NCBI RefSeq assembly: GCF_012027355.1
Contig: NZ_SNUH01000001.1
Span: 434,001-498,000 of the forward strand
Reading direction: 5' to 3'
DNA: 64,000 nucleotides
Source of the DNA: Thermococcus sp. M36
Lineage (GTDB): Archaea > Methanobacteriota_B > Thermococci > Thermococcales > Thermococcaceae
In this document: positions 17,348 through 25,987 of the stretch, piece after piece
Position numbering within the stretch: the stretch's first letter is position 1
Layout of the letters: each line of letters opens with the position of its first letter
Notes under the pieces: model-generated
Database searches by the model: none
The model's input: the letters and a program-made list of their open reading frames with translations, nothing else
Told to the model about the DNA's origin: nothing
Position numbers and translations under genes: made by a program

Positions 17348-18553
17348 ATGGATAAAAAGTGGAGCTCAGTCCTGCTCGACACTCTCGTCATGACAGCAGG
17401 CTTTGGGACCCTCACCATGATGGCAGTCGCAAAGCCCGATGTGATAGCACACTTCGGAATCGGAAGCGCCGAGTACGAGTGGCAGCACATAGCTTACGTT
17501 TTCGGTCTCTTCATAGCGTTCCTCCTCGGACACACCCGGATATACGAGGGGAGCTTCAAGAAGAGCGTCGCGATAGCCCTGAGCTGGGCGGCAATAGCGC
17601 AGGCGCTCATACCGCTCGCACCCAACTGGTACACCGTAGTCTTCCTCAGGTTCATCCAGGGTTTCGTGGTCACGCTCGTGCCGCTCTTCAGCACCCAGAT
17701 AGCACACTTCTTCGTCGCCGAGAGGCCCTTTGCTAAAGGCATAATTCTCTCCGGAATCTTCTGGGGAGGTGTCTTCGGAAGCATAAGCGCCAAGTACGCG
17801 GTTGGAGCCTTTGGCTGGAAGGGCGGCTTCTGGGTCACGGTCCTCATAATGTACGCGGTCCTTGCCCTTTGGTGGCTCTTTACGGAGGACTTTGAGATAA
17901 TTCACAAGACCGAAGGGGGAGAGAGGGCAAACGTCTGGAAGATGCCCTTCACCTGGGTGCTGGGCCTCACGTTCTTCCCGGCCCTGTGGGTGATATTCAC
18001 GATAGTCGGCTTCTCCTCTTCCCTCGGTTACGATATGGGCTGGACAAAGGAGCACGTCGCAACACTGAGCACGAGCCTCAACGTATCCAAAGCCCTCTGG
18101 AGCATAGGTATGGGCTATGTCGGATATCTGCTCTCAAGGAAGAACCCCACTGCAAGGGGATTATTCAGGGCTATCGTCCAGGTCATGATATTCTCGTACG
18201 CAGTCGCATTTGTCGGCCTGATCATCTACGGTAAGGCCATGCTGGCGGGCAACTACAGCCTGGCCCTCGCCTCGGTTGTCCTCATCGGCGCCCTCCAGGG
18301 AACTGGGCCGGCGTTCTGGACCAGCGCACCGGCGACGTATCCAAAGAGCATCTTCCCCAAGGCCAGCTTTGCCCTTGGCCTCATATCAAACTCCGCCAAC
18401 GTCATAGCCCCCGGCCTGACTGACGCCCTCGCCAGGCAGAGCACCGGGCTGGCCCTGGGCGAGCTGGCCGTGATGCCGCTCCTGGGTATCCTGACGCTAG
18501 TCGTTGTTTCTAGGATGAGGCTCCCTGTGGAGGAGCTCGGCGATGAGGCCTAA
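17348..18553 (+). CDS. MFS-type transporter
   Basis: This 401-residue protein has about twelve apolar helices in two halves and a charged central loop (EDFEIIHKTEGGERANVWK). A major-facilitator-like permease fits; the substrate is not recognisable. The ATG at 17348 follows GGAGGGAGC. An in-frame upstream extension to 17072 exists, but it would overlap the GDT1 gene and reads as charged non-membrane sequence. The last 11 bases overlap the next gene. Confidence 0.8.
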   Translation: MDKKWSSVLLDTLVMTAGFGTLTMMAVAKPDVIAHFGIGSAEYEWQHIAYVFGLFIAFLLGHTRIYEGSFKKSVAIALSWAAIAQALIPLAPNWYTVVFLRFIQGFVVTLVPLFSTQIAHFFVAERPFAKGIILSGIFWGGVFGSISAKYAVGAFGWKGGFWVTVLIMYAVLALWWLFTEDFEIIHKTEGGERANVWKMPFTWVLGLTFFPALWVIFTIVGFSSSLGYDMGWTKEHVATLSTSLNVSKALWSIGMGYVGYLLSRKNPTARGLFRAIVQVMIFSYAVAFVGLIIYGKAMLAGNYSLALASVVLIGALQGTGPAFWTSAPATYPKSIFPKASFALGLISNSANVIAPGLTDALARQSTGLALGELAVMPLLGILTLVVVSRMRLPVEELGDEA

Positions 18554-18869
18554 GTCCGCCGTCCTCTCTTTCTTTGTTCTTCTGGCCATGTTCTTCTACG
18601 GGATAGCCGCTATGAGCCTTGGAGATACTTACACCTTCTGGGGCTACGTGCTTGTGGGCACCATCCACCTTCTTTTTGCATATGGGATAGAAAAGGGGAA
18701 CGAAACAGCAGTGGACTCCTCGGTCCATATAGCCCTGCTGGATTTCCTATTTGGCCTCCTATGGGTTATGGTCGGCCTTTCCCTGCCGGCAACGGCCCTT
18801 ACACTCCTCTCCGCCCTCATCCTGTTCATCCTCATGGACGAAGAAGTGAGAATGGAGCTGAAGGAATGA
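18543..18869 (+). CDS. Small membrane protein of unknown function
   Basis: This 108-residue protein has four apolar helices (for example AVLSFFVLLAMFFYGIAAM and ALTLLSALILFILMDEE) and an acidic C-terminus. I do not recognise a family. It overlaps the end of the MFS gene by 11 bases with GGAGG upstream, so it is probably co-translated and may work with the transporter. Confidence 0.7.
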   Translation: MRPKSAVLSFFVLLAMFFYGIAAMSLGDTYTFWGYVLVGTIHLLFAYGIEKGNETAVDSSVHIALLDFLFGLLWVMVGLSLPATALTLLSALILFILMDEEVRMELKE

Positions 18870-18938
18870 CCAGACGCGCCGGCTCCGGTCAGGGGCCGAT
18901 TAGCTCCTCATCGTAAGCCTCGGACACCTACCCTCACA

Positions 18939-19415
18939 TCATCCCAGGCCGAGGTGTTCCCGTATTATCAGTGGGATAAGCCCTATCTTCGGGAAGACCA
19001 GCAGGGCCTTGTTCTCAACGGCGTAGGCCGGGACGCAGGGGACGGTGCCGTAGGGTGTCGGATAAGGGGGGTCGGGAGCCCAGTTGTTGTCCCCCCACGT
19101 CACAAAGCACTTTTCCACTCTCCCGTTGAGCTCAACGGTCGTTATTTCCCTCACACGGTGGATTATGGGGTACTCATATCCCGGGCGCTTGTAGACTATA
19201 ACATCATCGACATGGATCTCGTCTATGCTGTCCTCATTTATTCCCTTCAGCAGCACCACATCGCCCCTGTAGAACACCGGCTCCATTGAGCCGCTGACCA
19301 CTATGACAAGGGGCGAGTCCGTGTGAAGCACCATCTTAAGGCCTGCCTGAAGCGTGAAGACTGTCAGCAGGACTACGACTATCCACGCCAGGTCTTTCTT
19401 CCATGATCCTTCCAT
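18939..19415 (-). CDS. Signal peptidase I (archaeal type)
   Basis: This 158-residue membrane protease has one N-terminal helix, then SGSMEP with the nucleophile Ser at residue 43. YPIIHRVRE carries a His (about residue 86) where bacterial enzymes have Lys, as in archaeal and ER-type peptidases; the later VTWGDNN supplies the conserved Asp region. It removes signal peptides from exported proteins at the outer face of the membrane. The start overlaps the end of the DUF531 gene by 37 bases, which suggests coupling. Confidence 0.93.
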   Translation of the reverse strand: MEGSWKKDLAWIVVVLLTVFTLQAGLKMVLHTDSPLVIVVSGSMEPVFYRGDVVLLKGINEDSIDEIHVDDVIVYKRPGYEYPIIHRVREITTVELNGRVEKCFVTWGDNNWAPDPPYPTPYGTVPCVPAYAVENKALLVFPKIGLIPLIIREHLGLG

Positions 19416-19939
19416 CTCAACGCCTCCATGAGGGTGCTTATCCTCGCGGGTATGGCACCTATCGCGGTGCAGGTTTCGAGGCTGACCCTCTTTCCCGTTA
19501 TATCCATATGATAGCGCGCCATCTTAAATATTTCCTTCGGGAGGCCGTGCCTTCCAAGGCCTATCAGGAGCAGAAAACTCTCGCCTTTCAGAGCCCTCTC
19601 CGCGAGCTCAAGTGGGGTTATCTCCTTCTCCTCGCTCGGCTTTCTGGTGGTCGCAACCGGCGTGCCGAACTGCGGGGGAAAGCCCTTCTTCGGGAACTCG
19701 AGGAGGTGAAAGCGGTTTCTCTGGGCGAGCTCGAGGAGATACTTCCCTCCCTCGCCTATGGTCGTATGGCCGGCTATCTCCTCGGCAACATCAACAGGTC
19801 TACCCTCGAATGGGAATCCCACCAGAGCCAGGTGAAAACCGTAGGCGTAAGCTATCGGCCCGGCTCTGGCTATGGCCCTCAGGTGGGCCTCGTGCAGCTT
19901 CTTCGGGTCGTAGGTGTTGTACAACGCCACCGTGAGCAT
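19379..19939 (-). CDS. DUF531 family protein
   Basis: This 186-residue protein begins MLTVALYNTYDPKKLHEAHL, the start kept in archaeal DUF531 proteins. The C-terminal part LLLIGLGRHGLPKEIF and SLETCTAIGAIPARI resembles SPOUT-type methyltransferase knots, but the function is unproven. A longer frame to 20029 reads into the promoter of the divergent dipeptidase, so 19939 is preferred. Its 3' end overlaps the signal peptidase gene. Confidence 0.8.
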   Translation of the reverse strand: MLTVALYNTYDPKKLHEAHLRAIARAGPIAYAYGFHLALVGFPFEGRPVDVAEEIAGHTTIGEGGKYLLELAQRNRFHLLEFPKKGFPPQFGTPVATTRKPSEEKEITPLELAERALKGESFLLLIGLGRHGLPKEIFKMARYHMDITGKRVSLETCTAIGAIPARISTLMEALRWKDHGRKTWRG

Positions 19940-20070
19940 CTCTATCAGCCCATTATTGTGTGGAAGGGTTTTAAAGAATTCGCTACCCCCCGAACCGGCA
20001 CCGGCCCACTGCAATGTCAGACGAAGCACTTAAAGCCCCATGTCCAGTAATTAACTTAGGAGTGAGGAAC

Positions 20071-21006
20071 ATGATATTTGATGCACACTCAGACCTCCCA
20101 ACGTTCGTTTACGATGAGAGAAAAAAGGGAAAAACCGGCGTCCTTGAAGGGAACTTCGAGCGCTTCTTTAACAGCTGGGTCTCCTCCAGGGTAATGGCCG
20201 TATGGACACGGCCGGAGAGGAGAACCGACGCGACGGTCTATGGCCTGGAGGTCTTCAACGCCCTTCTGAACGACGTTGCCGAAAGCGAGCACTTTGAGAT
20301 CGTCACAAGCACTGAAGGTATGAGAACAGCTATTGAAGAGGGAAAAGTCGCCCTGTGGCTGGGCCTTGAAGGTGGCGAGCCGATCGGCGAGAGCCTCGAC
20401 CTGCTGGAAGTATTTTACCGCCTGGGCCTCCGCGTTCTGACCCTCACCTGGAGCCTGAGAAACGCCATAGGCGACGGTGTATTTGAGAGGACTAGGGGAG
20501 GGCTGACGAACTTCGGCGTTGAGGTTGTTGGTAAAGCCGAGGAGCTGGGCATCCTGATAGACCTGAGCCACATAAACGAAGCCGGCTTCTGGGACGCCCT
20601 TGATATCACCGCGTTTCCGGTTATAGCGTCGCACTCCAATGCCAGGGAACTGTGCGACCACCGGAGAAACCTCACCGATGAACAGATAAAGGCCATAGCG
20701 GAGCGCGATGGTGTCATCGGGGCGGTGGTGATTCCAAGCTTCATCCACAGGGAGCACGCGACGCTGGAAAGGTACGTGGAGCACATAGCGTACATGGTGG
20801 ATTTAGCCGGTTACAAACACGTCGGTCTTGGCTTTGATTTCGTGTACTATCTTCCCGGCTGGAGCGGGAAGAGCGTCGATGGCTTCGAGGACGAGTCGAG
20901 GATTCCAGCGTTGCTCGAGAAACTGAGGGAGAACTTTAGCGAAAAAGAGGTCGAGGCGATAACCTTCAAGAACTTCGAGCGCGTTTTTGAGAGGGTGGTG
21001 GGTTAG
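20071..21006 (+). CDS. Membrane dipeptidase (peptidase family M19)
   Basis: This 311-residue metal-dependent hydrolase begins MIFDAHSDLP, the first zinc-binding motif of renal-dipeptidase-like enzymes. Later ligands are seen at LGLEGGEPIG (Glu), DLSHINEAGF and ASHSNAR (His), and GLGFDFVYYL. It cleaves dipeptides with a free carboxyl terminus. Despite the family name no signal peptide or membrane helix is present. GAGTGAGGAAC precedes ATG 20071; an upstream in-frame start would lie in the divergent gene's promoter. Confidence 0.9.
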   Translation: MIFDAHSDLPTFVYDERKKGKTGVLEGNFERFFNSWVSSRVMAVWTRPERRTDATVYGLEVFNALLNDVAESEHFEIVTSTEGMRTAIEEGKVALWLGLEGGEPIGESLDLLEVFYRLGLRVLTLTWSLRNAIGDGVFERTRGGLTNFGVEVVGKAEELGILIDLSHINEAGFWDALDITAFPVIASHSNARELCDHRRNLTDEQIKAIAERDGVIGAVVIPSFIHREHATLERYVEHIAYMVDLAGYKHVGLGFDFVYYLPGWSGKSVDGFEDESRIPALLEKLRENFSEKEVEAITFKNFERVFERVVG

Positions 21007-21175
21007 GTTTTTAATGCTCTTTCCAAAGGCATATGGGTCAACATGAAGGGCGATAAAGTGAGCTTTCATAAACCCCCGGGCGCATTAAGCTATGCCAGCT
21101 TACGGGGTTGTTCAATAGTGTCCCGATTGGAGAGAGCGTTGATAGAGTTCTCAAAAATAGCCGGGAGAGAGCGTT
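21007..21175 (+). other. Gap with possible promoter and 46-codon leader frame
   Basis: A TATA-like GGTTTTTAATGC (about 21005-21016) lies upstream of a short frame from ATG 21043 to TGA 21183 (46 residues) that overlaps the methyltransferase start. It has no ribosome binding site and uses codons rare in the neighbours (TTA, CGA, TGT, CAT), so it may be chance or a decayed gene. The methyltransferase itself has GGGAGAGAGCGTT before ATG. Confidence 0.2.
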
Positions 21176-22033
21176 ATGGATGAACTATACTTCCTGACCG
21201 CAAGGGAAGCGAAAAGATTGCTCCTTTCGAGCGGGAAGGTCAGGCTCAACCTCGACCTCAGGAAAACGAACAGGACGTTCGAGATAGAGCGCGACGGTGA
21301 GGGCTTCGTCTTCCCGGACGGCACAAGGGTTGAGCGTGATGTGATAGAGAGGATCGCGAGAGATGAGGGGAGCGTTTACTTTATCAGAAACGGCGTTTAC
21401 AAGGCTGCAATAGCTGGTGAGCACTTCTACAAGCTTGTGCCGACGATACCGCCGACGATAGAGATAAACGGCATCAGGATGCACCGCACGAAGGATGTAA
21501 ACCCCCTCCAGGATACTAGAAACAAGGTGAACGCCGTGAAGCCTAAAGAGGGCGAGACCGTCCTCGACACCTGCATGGGCCTCGGCTACACCGCGATAGA
21601 GGCGGCGAAGAGGGGTGCCTACGTCATAACCGTCGAGAAGGACCCGAACGTCCTCGAACTCGCGCGCATAAACCCCTGGAGCAGGGAGTTGTTCACAGGG
21701 GGAAAAATCCAGATAATACGGGGAGATGCCTCAGAGGTCGTCAAGAAGTTCAGGCCGGGGAGCTTTGATGCTGTTATCCATGACCCGCCGCGCTTTTCAC
21801 TAGCCGGGCACCTCTACTCCGAGGAGTTCTACCGCGAGCTGTACCGCGTTCTAAAACCTGGAGGGAGGCTGTTCCACTACGTGGGCAACCCGGGGAAGAA
21901 GTATCGGAGGAAGGACCTCCAGAAGGGCGTGATGGAGCGGTTGAGGAAGGCTGGCTTCGTCGGGGTCAGGCGCGTTGAGGAAGCACTTGGGGTTGTGGCG
22001 AGGAAGCCAGAAAAGGAAAAGGATAAGGATTAA
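21176..22033 (+). CDS. SAM-dependent methyltransferase (archaeal COG2521 type)
   Basis: This 285-residue protein has an N-terminal domain of about 100 residues followed by a class I Rossmann methyltransferase. Motif I is VLDTCMGLGYTAIEAA, the acidic residue after strand 2 is in VITVEKDP, and motif IV is HDPPRFS. The DPP motif is like that of N6-adenine or amino-group methyltransferases. The target is not known from sequence; RNA or a small molecule is possible. It is convergent with the S9 peptidase gene, with a 4-base overlap of the coding ends. Confidence 0.85.
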   Translation: MDELYFLTAREAKRLLLSSGKVRLNLDLRKTNRTFEIERDGEGFVFPDGTRVERDVIERIARDEGSVYFIRNGVYKAAIAGEHFYKLVPTIPPTIEINGIRMHRTKDVNPLQDTRNKVNAVKPKEGETVLDTCMGLGYTAIEAAKRGAYVITVEKDPNVLELARINPWSRELFTGGKIQIIRGDASEVVKKFRPGSFDAVIHDPPRFSLAGHLYSEEFYRELYRVLKPGGRLFHYVGNPGKKYRRKDLQKGVMERLRKAGFVGVRRVEEALGVVARKPEKEKDKD

Positions 22034-23913
22034 TTCTCCCCGTTCTTTCCTTCGCCCTTCAGTATCTTCCCGACGTCGAAGCCCTCCTCGTACTTCTTCA
22101 GTTTCCTCTCGAAGAACTCGATGAAGAGCTTGTAGCGCTTCGCCCTGTGCTTCGGCTTGCCCCGTATGCTGTGGCCGTGCGGGCCCCTCCTGAATATGGC
22201 TATGTAGGCCTCCTTGCCCATGTCCCTGAGCACGTTGTAGAACATTAAACTCTGGTCGAGCGGGCAGCGGTAGTCCTCAAGGCTGTGGATGAGCAGAATC
22301 GGCGCTTTAACCCTGTCGGCGTAGAAGAGCGGGCTAAGCTTCCTGTAGTTCTCGTTCTCCAGCGGGTTCGGTCCGATTACCTCAACATCATACCAGAGGC
22401 CTATGTCCGAGAATGCGTAGCTTGTCAGCCAGTAGCTTATGCCGTTCTCGCTTATTCCAGCTTTGAAGAGGTCGGACTGAGTTAAGGCCCAGTTGGTCAT
22501 GAAGCCGCCATAGCTTATGCCTGTTATACCAACCCTCTCCCTGTCTGCTTGGGGTTCGAGCTTAAAGAACTCCTCAATGCCGTTCATTATGTCCTGGAAG
22601 TCCTCCAGACCGGTTCTCTCCAGCACGCGGAGGGCAAAGTCCTCGTCGTAGCCGTTGCTCCCGCGCGGGTTCACGAAGACGACGTAGTAGCCCTTGTTCG
22701 CCATTAACTGCATCTCGTAGACAAAGCGGTGGCCGTACATTCCCTTCGGCCCACCGTGGACGAAGACTATAACCGGCGCCTTCTCGCCCTCCTTCAGCTC
22801 CGGTTTGAGGTACCAGCCGTCTATCTCAAGGTCAAGGGACTTGAAGCGGAAGTGCCTCGGCTCAAAGGTTTTGAGCCTCTCGAATATCGGCCCGTTGTAG
22901 TCGGTGAGCTGCTTCAGCTCGCCGTCGTAGAGGTAGAGCTCCGCTATTCTCATTGCGGTAGCTATCAGAAGGGCGACTTTTCCACCGTCCACGTCGAAGC
23001 CGTAAATCCAGTGGTCGCCCACCACAGCAGGCTCAACATCCCTGTCCCAGATGTAGAGGTTGACCCTGCCCGCGTCCGGCACGAGGAAGTAAACCTTTCC
23101 GCCGTCGAGCTTGGCGCTGTAAACGTCGAGTGGACCTTCATAGACGGGCTTCAGCTCGCCGTCCCAGATGTAGAGCCACTCATGCTCACTCATGTACTTC
23201 TTCTCCCTCTTCCCGTGGAGAAGCAGACTCTCTCCATCGGAATCTACCGCCATGAAGGAAACGCGCTCGAAGAGCCTCTCCTCCTCGCCAGCTTTCCAGA
23301 GGTAGATGTCCCAGAACTTGAAGAGGGTTGGCTTGCTTCCCTCCCTGTGCGGGACGTTGATAACTACTGCATCTCCGTGCCAGAGGCCGCTCGAAAACCT
23401 CGGCTTCTCGAACTGATCTATTACCTCCTCGCTCTCTGTGTCGAGAACCCAGAAGGTGGTCTTTTCGCCGTCGAAGAAGCCCATGTTATCAAACCAGGCC
23501 GGAACATCGTCGTCGAAGACGAAGTCCTCGTCATCACGGCGTTTGAATCCGACAACGAGCAGCCTTCTTGAGTCGTCGTTCCACTGGATTGAGCGGACGT
23601 TCTTCACTTCCAGAACCTTCTTGGCGCTCATCGTCCTCAGGTCAGCGACCCATATCTCGCCCGTCTTTTTCTCCTCGTTGGGGCGCATGAAGGCGAGCTT
23701 GTTGCCATCGGGAGAGATCCTCGGCATCGAGGCGTTTTCAATGAAGCGTCTGGCCCCGGTTTTGAGGTCTTCAACCACAACGGTGCTCTCGTACCTGTTG
23801 TCCTTCATGTTGGTCTTTGTAAGGGTATAGGCAACGAAGTTCCCCTTCACCCTCGGGTCGTTAAGGTAGGCAAACTTAGAAAAGGTCTCGTGGTTCCATT
23901 CGATACTGCTCAT
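22030..23913 (-). CDS. S9 family peptidase (acylaminoacyl-peptidase / prolyl-oligopeptidase type)
   Basis: This 627-residue cytosolic serine peptidase has an N-terminal beta-propeller (residues 1 to about 360) with repeated strands and a C-terminal alpha/beta hydrolase. The catalytic Ser is in GISYGGFMTNW, Asp in HSLEDYRCP and His in GPHGHSIRG. The oxyanion region is VFVHGGPKGMYGH. Such enzymes trim small or N-acylated peptides. A TATA box (GGTTTATAATGG near 23925-23936, reading the promoter side) lies close to the start, suggesting a very short leader. Confidence 0.92.
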   Translation of the reverse strand: MSSIEWNHETFSKFAYLNDPRVKGNFVAYTLTKTNMKDNRYESTVVVEDLKTGARRFIENASMPRISPDGNKLAFMRPNEEKKTGEIWVADLRTMSAKKVLEVKNVRSIQWNDDSRRLLVVGFKRRDDEDFVFDDDVPAWFDNMGFFDGEKTTFWVLDTESEEVIDQFEKPRFSSGLWHGDAVVINVPHREGSKPTLFKFWDIYLWKAGEEERLFERVSFMAVDSDGESLLLHGKREKKYMSEHEWLYIWDGELKPVYEGPLDVYSAKLDGGKVYFLVPDAGRVNLYIWDRDVEPAVVGDHWIYGFDVDGGKVALLIATAMRIAELYLYDGELKQLTDYNGPIFERLKTFEPRHFRFKSLDLEIDGWYLKPELKEGEKAPVIVFVHGGPKGMYGHRFVYEMQLMANKGYYVVFVNPRGSNGYDEDFALRVLERTGLEDFQDIMNGIEEFFKLEPQADRERVGITGISYGGFMTNWALTQSDLFKAGISENGISYWLTSYAFSDIGLWYDVEVIGPNPLENENYRKLSPLFYADRVKAPILLIHSLEDYRCPLDQSLMFYNVLRDMGKEAYIAIFRRGPHGHSIRGKPKHRAKRYKLFIEFFERKLKKYEEGFDVGKILKGEGKNGEN

Positions 23914-24031
23914 AACGCTATCACCGGTTTATAATGGAGTTTAGAGTATATAAGCTTTACCTTGATAGACAGTAATGGCTGCAGGGAAGCTTTAAAAGAC
24001 CGGGAGAGATACCCAAGAGTCAGGTGGGAAA

Positions 24032-24358
24032 ATGAGGGAGGAACATGCGGTTGGAATCATTCTTGCGGCTGGAATACTAATCTCGGTGCTCTTCAGGACG
24101 TACGTCGGGATAGCCCTTTCAGCTCTCGGAATACCGCTCTACCTGGCGTACGTGGCCAGGGAGCAGAACATACTCGCAAAGTCGAGGCTCTACGACCGTG
24201 ACCTCTTCCTCATGATAGTCATTGCAGTCGTCGTCATACTCGTGTTTGACTACTTCTGGGATCCAAGGATGGGCCTCATAGCGATGGCAGTTGCAATACC
24301 CCTACTGGCGCTCTACGCGGACAGGTTAAAGGCGAGAAAGAAGGCTCAGGAGGCCTGA
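24032..24358 (+). CDS. Small membrane protein of unknown function
   Basis: This 108-residue protein has three to four apolar helices (AVGIILAAGILISVLF, YVGIALSALGIPLYLAYVA, LFLMIVIAVVVILVFDYF, MAVAIPLLALY) and a Lys/Ala-rich cytosolic tail. No family is recognised. AGGTGGG precedes the ATG. Its last 33 bases overlap the end of the convergent kinase gene. Confidence 0.7.
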   Translation: MREEHAVGIILAAGILISVLFRTYVGIALSALGIPLYLAYVAREQNILAKSRLYDRDLFLMIVIAVVVILVFDYFWDPRMGLIAMAVAIPLLALYADRLKARKKAQEA

Positions 24359-24973
24359 GAGCTTTCCCGTCTTCTTATATGTCCGCAGCTCTTCCCTCAT
24401 CCCCTTAAGAAAGTCAGGGGTGATGCCGAACTTCGCCCTCACCCGACGCGAGATGTAGTTGTCGTTGAGGAAAATCATCGCCATCGCGGAGGTGAGGTTC
24501 TTCGGCTTCCTCCAGTTGGCCTTCTCGAAGTCTATGAGGTAAACCCGCTCGCCGACTATTATGTGCTTGCCGCCCTGAATCTGACCGTGGTCAAGGCCGA
24601 GCCTATCGAGTAGAGTCGTCTTCTCAACTATCTCAAAGAGATGGCGCTTTTCAAGCTCGGCGTAGAAGATTATCTCTCCTTCAGCGAACTCCCGGATGAG
24701 ATATTCAAGGCCCTCAAAGACGCCGTAGGCTATCAGCGGGGGAGTTATCCCGAAGGGCTCTATCGTCCTGACGATTTCCGCTTCCCTCGCGAAGTTCTGC
24801 CTCGGTGAGTCGGGTCTTTGGAGCTTAATAATGACGTTTTTTTCATCTAATCGAGCGCCGAAGATAAGGCTCGTGGTCCCCTTGGCGTAGGGGCGAATTT
24901 CCTCAAATCCAAGCGATTTCAGGTGAGAGTAAAACCGCCCCAGCTGGGCTTTGCTTATCAGGTGGTCGAACAT
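24326..24973 (-). CDS. RIO-like serine/threonine protein kinase (COG2112 type)
   Basis: This 215-residue compact kinase has a glycine-poor N-lobe with the ATP-binding Lys in NVIIKLQRPD and Glu in AREAEIV. The catalytic loop is LGLDHGQIQGGKH, with His in place of the usual first residue, and the metal-binding motif is LIDFEKANW, with DFE for DFG. Activation and C-lobe segments are short, as in RIO/Bud32-like kinases. The substrate is unknown. MFDHLISKAQ at 24973 follows GAGGAG; a longer frame would run through the divergent gene. Confidence 0.8.
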   Translation of the reverse strand: MFDHLISKAQLGRFYSHLKSLGFEEIRPYAKGTTSLIFGARLDEKNVIIKLQRPDSPRQNFAREAEIVRTIEPFGITPPLIAYGVFEGLEYLIREFAEGEIIFYAELEKRHLFEIVEKTTLLDRLGLDHGQIQGGKHIIVGERVYLIDFEKANWRKPKNLTSAMAMIFLNDNYISRRVRAKFGITPDFLKGMREELRTYKKTGKLSGLLSLLSRL

Positions 24974-25025
24974 ACTCCTCGATAAGCTTAAATACTCCGC
25001 CGATAAAATACTTTTGGTGATAGCC

Positions 25026-25253
25026 ATGGTGACGGCTTTTATTTTGATGGTGACGGCCGCTGGAAAGGAAAGGGAAGTTATGGAGAAGCTTCTGGCCATG
25101 CCGGAGGTTAAGGAGGCTTACGTGGTCTATGGCGAGTACGACCTCGTCGTTAAGGTTGAGACCGACACGCTCAAGGACCTTGACCAGTTCATCACGGAGA
25201 AGATAAGGAAGATGTCCGAGATACAGATGACCTCGACGATGATAGCCATCTGA
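25026..25253 (+). CDS. Stand-alone Lrp/AsnC effector (RAM) domain protein
   Basis: This 75-residue protein is a single ligand-binding RAM domain, the beta-alpha-beta-beta-alpha-beta fold that binds amino acids in Lrp/AsnC regulators (VTAAGKEREVMEKLLAMPEVKE, split as strand-helix; then GEYDLVVKVET and STMIAI). It has no DNA-binding helix-turn-helix. Such small proteins form rings and may tune full-length Lrp proteins or enzymes. It is divergent from the RIO-like kinase with only 52 bases between starts. GGTGATAGCC before ATG sets the start. Confidence 0.88.
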   Translation: MVTAFILMVTAAGKEREVMEKLLAMPEVKEAYVVYGEYDLVVKVETDTLKDLDQFITEKIRKMSEIQMTSTMIAI

Positions 25254-25308
25254 ACCTCTCGTTCTTCTCTCTTGCAATTCTTCCAGGAATAATAGAAGAG
25301 CAAAGGGC

Positions 25309-25983
25309 TCACTTGTTCATCATGAGCCTTATTCTCTCGGCTGCATCCTTCGCCTTGTCCGAGATGTTGCTGAGCGTTCTGGCGATGTTAAGGATGTAGA
25401 ACCCGTCGCCCCAGCTGAGCTTATCGGCGTTCTCGAAGACGAGCTGCATGAGCTTTGTGTCGAGACCGTCTATCTTGTTCTCAACGCTCTCTATCTGCCT
25501 GATTATTTCGTACTCCCTCTTTATCTCGCCCTCGGTAAAGCCGCTCTCGATGACTCTATCCATTTGGACTATGGCCTCGTGGACGAGCTTTGCAGCCTTA
25601 ATGCTCTCCATGCCCATCTGGAGGATTACCTCCTTGACCTCCACCGGAAGCTCGCCGGGCTCCTTGATGAGCAGCCACTTGGCCGTATCCTCGGCGGCAT
25701 CGGCAACCTTGTCCTGCATGTGGAGGTAGATGAGCACGTCCTCCCTCGCAACGGCCATCATGAGCTTCGAGCTGAGGGAATCCCTTATCTCCTCCTTTAT
25801 CCTGTCGGCGACGTCCTCAAGGCGGTCAACCTCGACGGCTATCTTTTTCATCTCCTCGTAATCCCCATCATACCAGTGCTGAAGCGCCTTTTCAAGGGTC
25901 TCAACGGTGTTAAGCACAACCTCTGAGTGCTTTATGAGGGGCTTGAAGGGGCTCTTGGCGAAGAGCTTGGTCCAGACCTGCAT
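25309..25983 (-). CDS. PhoU-like DUF47 protein (TIGR00153), phosphate transport regulator
   Basis: This 224-residue, fully helical protein is rich in Glu, Lys and Asp, with the PhoU-like pattern of E/D-x3-D (EVDRLEDVADRIKEEI and DKVADAAEDTAKWL). DUF47 proteins pair with PiT transporters and are thought to regulate phosphate uptake. The gene lies 4 bases downstream of the PiT gene in the same operon with a GGTGATACC ribosome binding site, which supports this. Confidence 0.9.
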   Translation of the reverse strand: MQVWTKLFAKSPFKPLIKHSEVVLNTVETLEKALQHWYDGDYEEMKKIAVEVDRLEDVADRIKEEIRDSLSSKLMMAVAREDVLIYLHMQDKVADAAEDTAKWLLIKEPGELPVEVKEVILQMGMESIKAAKLVHEAIVQMDRVIESGFTEGEIKREYEIIRQIESVENKIDGLDTKLMQLVFENADKLSWGDGFYILNIARTLSNISDKAKDAAERIRLMMNK

Positions 25984-25987
25984 GGTA

